From positions 4,092,001 through 4,156,000 of the forward strand of contig NZ_CP045293.1 in the NCBI RefSeq assembly GCF_009363075.1: DNA of 64,000 bases, in the 5' to 3' direction. The notes under the pieces are model-generated. The model had not been told where the DNA came from. It worked only from the letters and a program-made list of their open reading frames with translations, and ran no database searches. The position numbers and the translations under genes are program-made. Source of the stretch: Paenibacillus guangzhouensis (GTDB taxonomy: Bacteria > Bacillota > Bacilli > Paenibacillales > Paenibacillaceae). Of the stretch, positions 42,969 through 50,957 are shown piece after piece; within the stretch, counting starts at the first letter, position 1, and each line of letters begins with the position of its first letter.

Positions 42969-43718
42969 TTATTTACGTGCGACAATCATGAAGCGGGCGG
43001 CATTCGTCCGAATCCCGCGATCGCATTGATTCGCCTCGACGAACTGCTTCAACAGCGCATGGTCTCGCTCATCCTGTCCGAAGTTCGGAATGATCGGCGT
43101 ATGCATGAGCAGGAATAGGAGATCCTGAACGGATGCATAATATTCGTCCGTATCATATTCATAGACTTGAATATCCTTCATGCCTGCTCCCTCTAAAGCT
43201 TGCACAGATTGGCGCAGCAAGGTGCCCTGTGCGATTCCCCAGGCTTGACCTCTTCCGAACGCCTGCTTCACATTCCATTTGTCATGCTCGCTGACCTGCT
43301 GTGTGAAGAAGTAGCCATCATCCGCAAGGACTCTAGCAACTTCATGTGTGTCAAAAGCCGAGTGTCTGCAAGAGACGATATTGAACATGCCATCTGGGAA
43401 AACGAGTCGCTCTGCATCCATTTGGTAGAAGCACACATTGGTTGCTCCCGCCCGTCTCAGATTTCGCGTCGCGGTTTCCATCATGCCGGATGAGCAATCG
43501 ATGCCAATCGCCAGCTGTACCGTATCAGCCATCGATAGTAGCGCTTCTCCCCCGCCGGTTCCAATATCCAAGAGGAGATCCGTCTTCCGGCAGACCTTCG
43601 TTACCTCTAGGTAGAGGTCACATGAGTCCCCTTCCGATACCATCTGCATGCTGCTGAAATCCCAGCCGTTCAATGCACCCACCTGATCGTAAAATTGTCG
43701 ATATTCGCGTTCATTCAT
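42969..43718 (-). CDS. Class I SAM-dependent methyltransferase
   Basis: A 249-residue enzyme. Motif I is LLLDIGTGGGEALLSM, the ribose-binding acidic loop is AIGIDCSSGMM, and the D/N block is MDAERLVFPDGMFNIVSCRHSAF. The ATG at 43718 is chosen for GGAAGGTGGAAT about 8 bp upstream; the open frame extends 54 bp further. Substrate unknown. No operon partner. Confidence 0.88.
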   Translation of the reverse strand: MNEREYRQFYDQVGALNGWDFSSMQMVSEGDSCDLYLEVTKVCRKTDLLLDIGTGGGEALLSMADTVQLAIGIDCSSGMMETATRNLRRAGATNVCFYQMDAERLVFPDGMFNIVSCRHSAFDTHEVARVLADDGYFFTQQVSEHDKWNVKQAFGRGQAWGIAQGTLLRQSVQALEGAGMKDIQVYEYDTDEYYASVQDLLFLLMHTPIIPNFGQDERDHALLKQFVEANQCDRGIRTNAARFMIVARK

Positions 43719-43961
43719 TGTTTTATTCCACCTTCCAAAATGATTCATCGTCAAACGAAAAAAGCCTGCCAAGTGATCTCATAGATATTCTCCGTTACGC
43801 AAAAGGGCATACGACCCCCTTGATAGCTGGCACGCGTGTTACCCAGCCCGGAGACTATCTACCTCGCATCATTTGGAATGCCATGTTCCGTTCACCTCAA
43901 TTTGGAAGAATACTTCAAGTATACTCGGATTTCTCCGGTATTTTCAAGAACGCAGCGGTCG

Positions 43962-44597
43962 TTACACGCCCATACGGGTTCGTACCGTTCCCATCGTCTC
44001 CTGCTTCAGCCGATCGATATCCGTCATCAATCGCGCGATGGAATCATGATACTGCTGTTTTAACGACGCATCCTTCAGCGACACCAGATTGATCTGTGCC
44101 GTTAGCAGCGCCGACGATGCAGCAGCCTCAAGCAAAATCGCACTAATACCAAGATCCGATAGCACATATGGGTTGCAGCAATCAACGATCCCTTTCGCAT
44201 GGCGTATTCCTGCAAGACACGCCTCGATCAGACGAAGCGGGACATCGATCGCCTGAATTGTCGCTTGTTCCATCGCCGCAGTACGCGCTGCCCGCTCCTC
44301 TTCCGTGTTCCGCGGCAGTTTCAGCGCCGCCATATACTGCTCGAAGCAATCAATATCCTGCGCGAGCAGTTGCTCATAAATTGCCGTGAGTTTGTTCATC
44401 CGGTCTAATGCCTCTAGCATTTGCTCTTGATAGGCTGCATATTTCTCGCCTAACGACAGATTGCCGACCATCGATGTCATCGAAGCGCCCAAGGCCGCGA
44501 CAAGCGCAGCCACACTGCCTCCCCCTGGTGTCGGACGAGCGCTCCCGGCTTGCTCGACAAAAGTCCGAATCGATTGATCCCATAGATTCGTACGCAT
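43962..44597 (-). CDS. Cyclodeaminase/cyclohydrolase (FchA/FTCD-C family)
   Basis: A 211-residue all-helical protein. The GGGSVAALVAALGASM block near the N-terminus is the hallmark of the formiminotetrahydrofolate cyclodeaminase/methenyl-THF cyclohydrolase family. It lies 2 bp after folD on the same strand and under the same ZTP riboswitch, so it belongs to one-carbon folate metabolism. It probably interconverts methenyl- and formyl- or formimino-THF. Confidence 0.9.
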   Translation of the reverse strand: MRTNLWDQSIRTFVEQAGSARPTPGGGSVAALVAALGASMTSMVGNLSLGEKYAAYQEQMLEALDRMNKLTAIYEQLLAQDIDCFEQYMAALKLPRNTEEERAARTAAMEQATIQAIDVPLRLIEACLAGIRHAKGIVDCCNPYVLSDLGISAILLEAAASSALLTAQINLVSLKDASLKQQYHDSIARLMTDIDRLKQETMGTVRTRMGV

Positions 44598-44599
44598 GA

Positions 44600-45451
44600 T
44601 TACTGTACCCCCTTCTGTAGGCGAATCGCCTTCGTCAGATTCTGATAGAGAATCGCTGTCGTGAGCGTCCCAACCCCACCTGGTACAGGAGATATGGCTT
44701 GCACCTGTGTAGCTACCTCCGGCGATATATCTCCAACAATTTTGCCGTCCACCGTCTCATTAATGCCAGCGTCGACCATCACGAGGCGCTCATGCACCAT
44801 ATTCGGCTGAATCATATGCGCACGTCCTACGGCAGCAATCGCAATGTCTGCATGGCCTAGATGCATCGCGAGATCCTTTGTTCTCGAATGGCAGACCGTC
44901 ACCGTCGCTTGTTCATGCTGAAGCAGATGGAATAATGGGAGCCCTACCGTCTGTCCACGGCCGATCAAGGTCACGTTTTTCCCTTCCAGCGTATAACCGT
45001 AATGCTTCAGGAGCTGGATGCATGCCTGAGGTGTCGCCGGATAGAGTCCCGCTTCTCCTGTAATGGTCGCCCGCTGATTGCTCGGGGTGACCCCATCGAT
45101 GTCTTTCCAAGGAGCGATCGCATTCACGATGGTTGACGCAGATAGATGCTTCGGTAGCGGTAACTCCAGCATAATGCCGTGCACGCCGGCATCCTCATTC
45201 AGTCGCGCAACCTGCTGTATGATCTCCTCTTCGCGCACCTCCACCGGATACGTATAGAGATCGTAGGTAATCCCAAGCCGCTGTGCAATCTTCTGTTTGG
45301 ACTGCGCATAATAGGCGGATGCCGGGTCTCCTTCCACTAAGATGACAGCCAGGCGAGGCTCATATCCCTCGTCCTTCCACCCATCCACCTGCAGCTTCAC
45401 GTTCTCATACACGAGATCCGCCGCTTCCTTCGCCTTCATGATTGTTGTCAC
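44600..45451 (-). CDS. folD: Bifunctional methylene-THF dehydrogenase/methenyl-THF cyclohydrolase
   Basis: A 283-residue cytosolic enzyme. The substrate site is SAYYAQSKQKIA with the catalytic Lys, the FolD blocks are GIMLELPLPKH and ISPVPGGVGTLTTAIL, and the NADP loop is LIGRGQTVGLPL. Both folate steps of the one-carbon pool are made by this protein. The GTG at 45451 is chosen because AAGGAGG lies 8 bp upstream. Its leader contains a ZTP riboswitch with a terminator, so it rises when purine synthesis lacks 10-formyl-THF. Confidence 0.93.
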   Translation of the reverse strand: MTTIMKAKEAADLVYENVKLQVDGWKDEGYEPRLAVILVEGDPASAYYAQSKQKIAQRLGITYDLYTYPVEVREEEIIQQVARLNEDAGVHGIMLELPLPKHLSASTIVNAIAPWKDIDGVTPSNQRATITGEAGLYPATPQACIQLLKHYGYTLEGKNVTLIGRGQTVGLPLFHLLQHEQATVTVCHSRTKDLAMHLGHADIAIAAVGRAHMIQPNMVHERLVMVDAGINETVDGKIVGDISPEVATQVQAISPVPGGVGTLTTAILYQNLTKAIRLQKGVQ

Positions 45452-45499
45452 ATCGACAACCTCCTTCTTGAGATAATTCATACATTGTCGTATGAAAAC

Positions 45500-45552
45500 A
45501 AAAAAAAGCATTCACAGCAGACTCGCATGTCGCGATTCTTCTGCAAATACTT
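45500..45552 (-). terminator. Expression-platform terminator of ZTP riboswitch
   Basis: Minus strand: TTTGCAGA pairs with TCTGC and an outer GTATTT/GAATGC stem, followed by a run of seven T. It would be prevented when ligand-bound aptamer competes, allowing folD transcription. Confidence 0.75.
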
Positions 45553-45630
45553 TTCCCCAGGCGAACGGATCGTTAGATCGGGAGGCTTCCTCGTGGTTCA
45601 TTCCACTCAATTTCGCCAGTCACATCCCGC
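45553..45630 (-). promoter_or_regulatory. ZTP/ZMP (pfl) riboswitch upstream of folD-fchA
   Basis: The minus strand has both conserved parts of the pfl motif: GTGACTGGCGA near its 5' end and CCGTTCGCCTGGG near its 3' end, which form the pseudoknot. Between them a GTGG/CCAC stem and GAGG/CCTC hairpin occur. Known pfl RNAs sense ZTP and ZMP and often precede folD, fchA, purH or glyA, as here. Confidence 0.93.
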
Positions 45631-45702
45631 TTTTGTATGTATTGTAGCAGAGATGGCCAGAAGATGCACCCACGAATTGTCTGCTCCGACGTGCCCTGCG
45701 CT

Positions 45703-45735
45703 ATTGACACCCAATTTTGGAATATGGTATATAAA
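45703..45735 (+). promoter_or_regulatory. Sigma-A promoter of htpG
   Basis: TTGACA at 45703-45708 and an A+T-rich -10 (TATATA/TATAAA) at 45728-45735. The spacer is near 19 bp, so the exact -10 is uncertain. CIRCE lies just downstream of it. Confidence 0.55.
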
Positions 45736-45743
45736 AATAAGAA

Positions 45744-45770
45744 TTAGCACTCAATGATTCAGAGTGCTAA
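45744..45770 (+). promoter_or_regulatory. CIRCE element (HrcA operator) upstream of htpG
   Basis: TTAGCACTC-N9-GAGTGCTAA is a perfect CIRCE. HrcA binds it and represses until heat shock. It ends 75 bp before the htpG start codon. Confidence 0.97.
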
Positions 45771-45844
45771 TCACAGTGTAGACGTATGACATAATTAGAG
45801 CAGCGACACATATCTGACCTTTAACCTTGAGAGGAGATTTATTC

Positions 45845-47722
45845 ATGACGAAGAAGCAATTCCAAGCCGAATCCAAACGATTACTTGAAATGATGATTAA
45901 TTCCATCTATACGCAGCGTGAAATTTTCCTGCGCGAGCTTATCTCGAACGCGAGTGATGCGATCGATAAAATGTACTATATGGCGCTAAGCAACGATAGC
46001 CTTGTCTTCGATAAAGACAACTACTTCATTAAAGTGACGGCGAACAAAGAGGCTCGTACATTAACGATCACCGATACAGGGATTGGGATGACGAAGGAAG
46101 ACCTTGAGAACAATCTCGGCGTCATCGCGAAGAGCGGCTCGCTCGCTTTCAAGAAGGAGAACGAAGCGAAAGACGGCCACAACATTATCGGCCAATTCGG
46201 CGTCGGCTTCTATTCGGCCTTCATGGTCGCAGACGAAGTGAGAGTATACAGCAGAGCCTTCGGCAGCGACGAAGCGTATGTCTGGGCATCGTCGGGTGCA
46301 GACGGCTACACGATTGAGCCGTCCGAGAAAGCGACTGTAGGTACAGAAATCGTGCTCCATATCAAGCCGAATACCGAAGAAGATTCCTATGATGAATATT
46401 TGGAGGAATACCGCCTCAAATCGATCATCAAGAAATATTCCGATTTCATCCGTTATCCGATTAAGATGGATGTGCATGGGAAGCGTCCGGTTGAAGGCAG
46501 CGAAGAACTGGAAGACTATCAAGAAGAGCAGACCGTGAACAGCATGGTGCCAATCTGGCGCAAAAATAAGAACGAACTGACAGCCGAAGATTACGAGAAC
46601 TTCTACAATGAGAAGCGTTACGGCTTCGACAAACCGCTGAAGCACTTGCATATCAGCGCAGACGGCGCGGTCGTGTACAACGCGATTCTCTACATTCCTG
46701 AGAATACGCCATTTGATTATTACACGAAGGAATATGAGAAAGGTCTTGAGCTCTACTCGAACGGCGTGTTAATCATGAATAAATGCGCAGACCTGCTGCC
46801 AGACTACTTCAGCTTCGTCAAAGGACTGGTTGATTCGGAGGATCTCTCCCTCAACATTTCCCGCGAGATGCTGCAGCATGATCGTCAGCTGAGCTTGATC
46901 GCCAAAAATATTAAGAACAAAATTAAGAGCGCTCTAGCAAGTCTTCTTAAGGATGAGCGCGAGAAATATGAGCAATTCTTCAAAGCCTTCGGAAGACAGC
47001 TCAAGTACGGCGTATATAGCGACTACGGCATGAACAAAGAAACGCTGCAAGACTTGCTGATGTTCTACTCTTCCACCCAGAAGAAGATGGTGACGCTCGA
47101 TGAATACATTTCGCGCATGCCGGAAGAGCAGAAGTACATTTACTATGCAGCAGGCGATTCGGTTGAGCGGATCGAGAAGCTTCCTCAGACGGAGCTTGTC
47201 GCGGACAAAGGCTACGAAATCTTGTACCTGACCGATGATATCGACGAGTTCGCGATCAAGATGATCATGAACTACAAAGAGAAGGAATTCAAATCCGTGT
47301 CCAGCGGCGATCTTGGCATCGAAGCAGACGCGAATGACAAGGCTGCGGAAGCGGAAGAGCAAGAGAACCAAGCGCTGTTCGATCAGATGAAGACAATTTT
47401 GGCCGGCAAAGTGAAGAACGTTAAAGCTTCCAAACGCTTAAAGAGCCATCCGGTCTGCCTTTCCACGGAAGGCGAGCTAACGATTGAGATGGAGAAAATC
47501 TTAAGCGCGATGCCGAACAGCCAAGATGTGAAGGCCGACAAAGTACTCGAAATCAACGTCAACCATGAGGTGTTCCAGTCGCTCAAAGATGCTCACGCAT
47601 CTGACCAAGAGAAGCTGAACTTGTACGTAAATCTCTTGTACCATCAAGCCCTACTTATTGAAGGCTTGCCGATCCAAGATCCGGTTGCCTTCACGAACGA
47701 TATTTGTAAGGTCATGGTCTAA
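45845..47722 (+). CDS. htpG: Molecular chaperone HtpG (Hsp90)
   Basis: A 625-residue chaperone of full length. The N-terminal GHKL ATPase has [12 protein letters not shown] (Asn/Mg), ITDTGIGMT, and [17 protein letters not shown]. The middle domain has [11 protein letters not shown], and the C-terminal dimer domain begins near 500. The ATG at 45845 is chosen for GAGAGGAG 8 bp before it. Expression is likely HrcA-repressed through the CIRCE element; in B. subtilis htpG is not HrcA-controlled, so this is a lineage difference. Confidence 0.97.
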   Translation: MTKKQFQAESKRLLEMMINSIYTQREIFLRELISNASDAIDKMYYMALSNDSLVFDKDNYFIKVTANKEARTLTITDTGIGMTKEDLENNLGVIAKSGSLAFKKENEAKDGHNIIGQFGVGFYSAFMVADEVRVYSRAFGSDEAYVWASSGADGYTIEPSEKATVGTEIVLHIKPNTEEDSYDEYLEEYRLKSIIKKYSDFIRYPIKMDVHGKRPVEGSEELEDYQEEQTVNSMVPIWRKNKNELTAEDYENFYNEKRYGFDKPLKHLHISADGAVVYNAILYIPENTPFDYYTKEYEKGLELYSNGVLIMNKCADLLPDYFSFVKGLVDSEDLSLNISREMLQHDRQLSLIAKNIKNKIKSALASLLKDEREKYEQFFKAFGRQLKYGVYSDYGMNKETLQDLLMFYSSTQKKMVTLDEYISRMPEEQKYIYYAAGDSVERIEKLPQTELVADKGYEILYLTDDIDEFAIKMIMNYKEKEFKSVSSGDLGIEADANDKAAEAEEQENQALFDQMKTILAGKVKNVKASKRLKSHPVCLSTEGELTIEMEKILSAMPNSQDVKADKVLEINVNHEVFQSLKDAHASDQEKLNLYVNLLYHQALLIEGLPIQDPVAFTNDICKVMV

Positions 47723-47738
47723 GAACCAAGTAACACAA

Positions 47739-47775
47739 AAGGCAGTTCCCACCATGATGGGAGCTGCCTTTTCTA
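47739..47775. terminator. Terminator after htpG
   Basis: AAGGCAG-TCCC pairs with GGGAGCTGCCTT and is followed by TTTT. It lies between htpG and the convergent lipoprotein gene. Confidence 0.8.
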
Positions 47776-47796
47776 TATCTACGCTGACTTATCGTT

Positions 47797-48153
47797 TCAT
47801 TTCGCGACCGCTTTATAGTAAGTCTTCTCCCCTGCTTGTATCGCTATCGCTTCCGAAGTGTCAATGCCTTGGATGGCGAACAACTTCGTTCCTGGCGAAT
47901 AGGACGTCGCGTGATTATTCGGTGTTTCCATTATCTCATCCGTCGATTGCGTTTCAATTACACCGATTTCTTCCCCAATGTCCGTCACTTCTTCTTGAGT
48001 TTCATGATAAATCCGATCATTCCATTTCACACTGGGCGCAGAAATCGAAGCTATGGAAGAATCGATCTGGGTTATCTCAGTTTTCTCGCTGATCTGACCC
48101 GCTGAGCAGCTCGTTAATAGGAACAGGGCTAGTAATAACATCATTATTTTCAA
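47797..48153 (-). CDS. Small predicted lipoprotein
   Basis: A 118-residue protein. The signal peptide MKIMMLLLALFLLTSC ends in a lipobox (C16), and the mature part is acidic and unstructured-looking (SSIASISAPSV, ETQEEVTDIGEEIG). The C-terminal GTKLFAIQGIDTSEAIAIQAGEKTYYKA segment may be a small fold. No known family is recognised. AGAGCGAATCACC-like leader upstream gives no clear ribosome site. It is divergent from the matrixin gene and could belong to the same secreted set. Confidence 0.7.
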   Translation of the reverse strand: MKIMMLLLALFLLTSCSAGQISEKTEITQIDSSIASISAPSVKWNDRIYHETQEEVTDIGEEIGVIETQSTDEIMETPNNHATSYSPGTKLFAIQGIDTSEAIAIQAGEKTYYKAVAK

Positions 48154-48356
48154 GAGCGAATCACCTCACTCTTCTAACGTCTCTTACGTCAATAATGTTT
48201 CAATATATGGAAATTTTATAATATGACATCCAAATTTAAATCATATTATATTCCACTATTTTGTCATATATAGGAAAATATTTTCATAGAAAGAAGGTTT
48301 TTGTAGATTTGCGCAGAATCATATATTTGTCATTTATTAACATTATAGGAGGCTTT

Positions 48357-49403
48357 ATGATGAGAAACAAACAACAAAGACTGGGCACCATGGCCGTGGC
48401 CGTAGCGACCAGTCTTACCTTATTGCTCGGCAGCACACCTGTATTCGCAGCACCAACCTCGTTCGGGAAATGGCCCAGCCGCACACAGACGTTGAACGTA
48501 TCCAGCAGCGCAGATCTATCCGCTTGGTCCAGTGGCGCTTCCAAATGGAAGAGCGCCTCAAATTTCCAAGTCACCGCCAAACTAGGCGTAGACACAACCT
48601 ACTATGCGACCGATGTCAATAATGCCAATGTCGATTGGGACGGCAACGCATCTTACAGCACGATCAGCGGCAAGATCACCAAAGCAACCGTGAATCTAAA
48701 CACCTATTTCACGAATCAATCCAAATATACGAGCAGCATCAAGGCAGGCGTTGCAGCGCATGAAATCGGCCATTCCTTGGGACTCAACCATACATCCGTC
48801 GTCGAGACGACATCGATCATGAATCCCTATACCTTCACAGACAAAGGTGTACTCAACAGACCTCTCTCTCCGGCTTCATCCGATATTTCCGTTGTGAACG
48901 GATTATATCCGGCCCTCCTCATGAACAACACACCAGAACAAGAAGCAGCCGCTGAAGGAGAAGAAGTAATCCACATGCACCCTTCATGGGCTGTCTACTA
49001 TGCGAACGAAGAAGAACTGACGAGAGCAGCGGATCTTGTCGTCCGTGGGACCGTCGCTGCGTCCGGTCAGAGCTTCTTCCGACAAACCGATGCTACGTCC
49101 TATGCAACGTTAAGTCAAATCGATGTTCAGGATGTCGTGAAGGGCGATGATGCGCAAGAAGGCAGCTCGATTACCATCACACAAATGGGCGGTACCTTCG
49201 GGAATCTGAAAGTCTACGCGGATGGCTCGACCCTGCTGAGCCAAGCGCAAGAAGTTGTCTTGTTCCTTCGTGACAATGGCGACGGCACGTATCGTCCGAT
49301 TAACCAAGATGACGGCATCTATGTCGGAGGCGGCGAGACCTTTCAGAATATCTCGAACGCAAAGTCCCTTCAATTCTCCAGTTTATCCGATTCCGAGCAA
49401 TAA
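48357..49403 (+). CDS. Secreted matrixin-like zinc metalloprotease with C-terminal partner domain
   Basis: A 348-residue secreted protein. The signal peptide ends near VFA-AP (residue 31). The metzincin active site HEIGHSLGLNH is at 135-145, and the Met-turn SIMNP at 153-157, together diagnosing a matrixin. The fold is compact (35-190). A C-terminal domain (about 210-335), PSWAVYY...AADLVVRG...QMGGTFG...VVLFLR...YRPINQDD, recurs as the whole of the neighbouring lipoprotein. AGGAGG precedes the ATG. Such proteases may act outside the cell or during host contact; the substrate is unknown. Confidence 0.85.
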   Translation: MMRNKQQRLGTMAVAVATSLTLLLGSTPVFAAPTSFGKWPSRTQTLNVSSSADLSAWSSGASKWKSASNFQVTAKLGVDTTYYATDVNNANVDWDGNASYSTISGKITKATVNLNTYFTNQSKYTSSIKAGVAAHEIGHSLGLNHTSVVETTSIMNPYTFTDKGVLNRPLSPASSDISVVNGLYPALLMNNTPEQEAAAEGEEVIHMHPSWAVYYANEEELTRAADLVVRGTVAASGQSFFRQTDATSYATLSQIDVQDVVKGDDAQEGSSITITQMGGTFGNLKVYADGSTLLSQAQEVVLFLRDNGDGTYRPINQDDGIYVGGGETFQNISNAKSLQFSSLSDSEQ

Positions 49404-49418
49404 GCTGATCGAAATAGA

Positions 49419-49449
49419 CGATCCCTCTCTCTAATAGAGGGATCGTTTT
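49419..49449 (+). terminator. Terminator after matrixin gene
   Basis: CGATCCCTCT pairs with AGAGGGATCG over a 7-nt loop and ends in TTTT. Confidence 0.8.
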
Positions 49450-49526
49450 ATTGTATCTGCCCACTCTCTCCCAAGTGAAACATTATAACCGTGCAACCCG
49501 TCTATAGGGGCGGAGGGGATGGAAAA

Positions 49527-50102
49527 ATGAAGAAAATGATCTTAATCTTAGGCGTTTTATTCCTCACAGCTTGTTCATTTCGCAATGAAATCGTCCCTGT
49601 GCAACAGCATATCCCTCAATCCACATCCTCCGAGGCGTCTACGTCGTCCATTATTCAAGAAATGGAGACTCTCACCCTGGAACCCTCGTGGTCTGTCTTC
49701 TATCGTGATGAAACCGAGCTGGAAGCTGCTGCAGACCTCGTCATTCGCGGGAAAGCAGCCCATCGGGTCAACAGTCCTTATGTCGAAGGCAACTTATCGA
49801 CGTACCATACCAATACACAAGTCATCGTATTAGATGTCATCAAAACAGACGACATGCCTATATACGACGACGCGATCATCGTCTCGCAGATGGGAGGAAC
49901 ATTCGGTAAACTCCATGTGGTCTCATCCGCAACAACCTTACTAACCGAGAATCAAGAAGTCGTTCTCTTCCTTCGGCGCATTAGCGATGGTGTGTATCGA
50001 CCAATCAATGAAGATGATAGTATCTATGTGAAAACCGGCGATACCTTTCTAAATATTGCAACGAAGAGCTTGCTTCGTGAATCATATAACCGTGCAAAAT
50101 AA
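49527..50102 (+). CDS. Lipoprotein sharing the matrixin C-terminal domain
   Basis: A 191-residue lipoprotein with lipobox LTAC (C16). After a Ser-rich linker (20-50), the mature domain (about 50-180) aligns throughout with the C-terminal domain of the matrixin: EPSWSVFY, AAADLVIRG, VIVLDVIKTDD, IIVSQMGGTFG, EVVLFLR, YRPINEDDSIYV and GDTFLNIA. I do not recognise the domain. The ATG at 49527 is chosen for GGCGGAGGGG upstream. Anchored at the membrane, it could be an inhibitor, substrate receptor or paired factor for the protease, but this is inference. Confidence 0.75.
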   Translation: MKKMILILGVLFLTACSFRNEIVPVQQHIPQSTSSEASTSSIIQEMETLTLEPSWSVFYRDETELEAAADLVIRGKAAHRVNSPYVEGNLSTYHTNTQVIVLDVIKTDDMPIYDDAIIVSQMGGTFGKLHVVSSATTLLTENQEVVLFLRRISDGVYRPINEDDSIYVKTGDTFLNIATKSLLRESYNRAK

Positions 50103-50113
50103 CCGCTTCGAAC

Positions 50114-50152
50114 AAAGAGCAGTTCCTAGAATAATTCTAGGGACTGCTCTTT
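50114..50152. terminator. Bidirectional terminator AAAGAGCAG.../...CTGCTCTTT
   Basis: A long, nearly perfect stem (AGAGCAGT-CCTAGAAT with ATTCTAGG-ACTGCTCT) between the convergent lipoprotein and TetR genes. Confidence 0.8.
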
Positions 50153-50772
50153 GTTTGTGATGTATTCGTCACGACCTGTGTCGGACCTAGCATATGCAGC
50201 CGCTTGAGCTGCAGCGCCATAAAGGCCGGGGTATATGGCATCCCCGCTTCGAGCCAATAGGTCATGAGCCCCAAGTGGGCTGAAGTTGCATAGCGGGCGA
50301 CCAGCTCCATCGGTGTCTTAACTGCAAGCGTATCGCGTTCAGCCAGCTGTAGCCGATGATAGAAGGATTCCCGAATAATCTGCTCCATCCGTCCGGCAAA
50401 GCCTGGGATGCCTTTGTCACTTAACATTAAGCGATAGAACATAGCATGCTGAGCAATGTGTTCGAACAAGCAGATGAAAGAACTTGGCGGAGTCTCCGGA
50501 TCCAGAGATAAGTCTTCAAATGTAAAGTCCGAAGGCAGCGAGATCGCAGTGGTGAATTCCGTCATGCGATCCTCAACAATCTTATCGAGCAATTCGTATT
50601 TATCCACGTAATGGCGATAAAAGGTCGCGCGATTAATCTCTGCACGCTGTGTGATATCTCGAACCGTGACATGCTCAAATCCCTTCTCATGCATTAACCC
50701 GATCATTGCGTCTCGAATGACGAGAAGCGTTCGTTTGATACGCGGGTCCATCTGTTTAGGGTCAAGCGACAT
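50137..50772 (-). CDS. TetR/AcrR-family transcriptional regulator
   Basis: A 211-residue regulator. The helix-turn-helix is HVTVRDITQRAEINRATFYRHYVDKYELLDK (residues about 35-65), with a C-terminal ligand-binding domain of helices. The ATG at 50772 is chosen for GGAGAAGG upstream; the open frame starts 21 bp earlier. It is divergent from an MFS exporter gene and is likely its repressor; two short palindromes lie in the gap. Confidence 0.9.
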   Translation of the reverse strand: MSLDPKQMDPRIKRTLLVIRDAMIGLMHEKGFEHVTVRDITQRAEINRATFYRHYVDKYELLDKIVEDRMTEFTTAISLPSDFTFEDLSLDPETPPSSFICLFEHIAQHAMFYRLMLSDKGIPGFAGRMEQIIRESFYHRLQLAERDTLAVKTPMELVARYATSAHLGLMTYWLEAGMPYTPAFMALQLKRLHMLGPTQVVTNTSQTKSSP

Positions 50773-50825
50773 GTTGGCCTTCTCCTGTCTCATTTCTGTT
50801 TATTTTGCAACGTTAGAATTGCTCC

Positions 50826-50841
50826 TGTTGCCTATGCAACA
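50826..50841. promoter_or_regulatory. Palindrome TGTTGC-CTAT-GCAACA
   Basis: A perfect 6-4-6 dyad in the TetR/MFS gap, the kind of site TetR proteins bind. A related dyad lies at 50912-50924. Confidence 0.55.
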
Positions 50842-50911
50842 TATTCTCCATCTTTGTCGGTTGCACATCCGCATGATGCGTTTTATTATAAGCAACACAG
50901 CATCGCATTTG

Positions 50912-50924
50912 CAACATAGTGTTG
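50912..50924. promoter_or_regulatory. Palindrome CAACA-TAG-TGTTG
   Basis: A perfect 5-3-5 dyad before the MFS gene. It shares the GCAACA element with 50826-50841. Confidence 0.5.
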
Positions 50925-50957
50925 AATAACTAAGAAAGAAGGAAGGTGCTTCTACGC

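Noticed and set aside
43673-44092. 139-codon plus-strand frame over the methyltransferase and FchA-like genes
   Set aside because: Antisense to two clearly coding genes with good motifs; no ribosome site.
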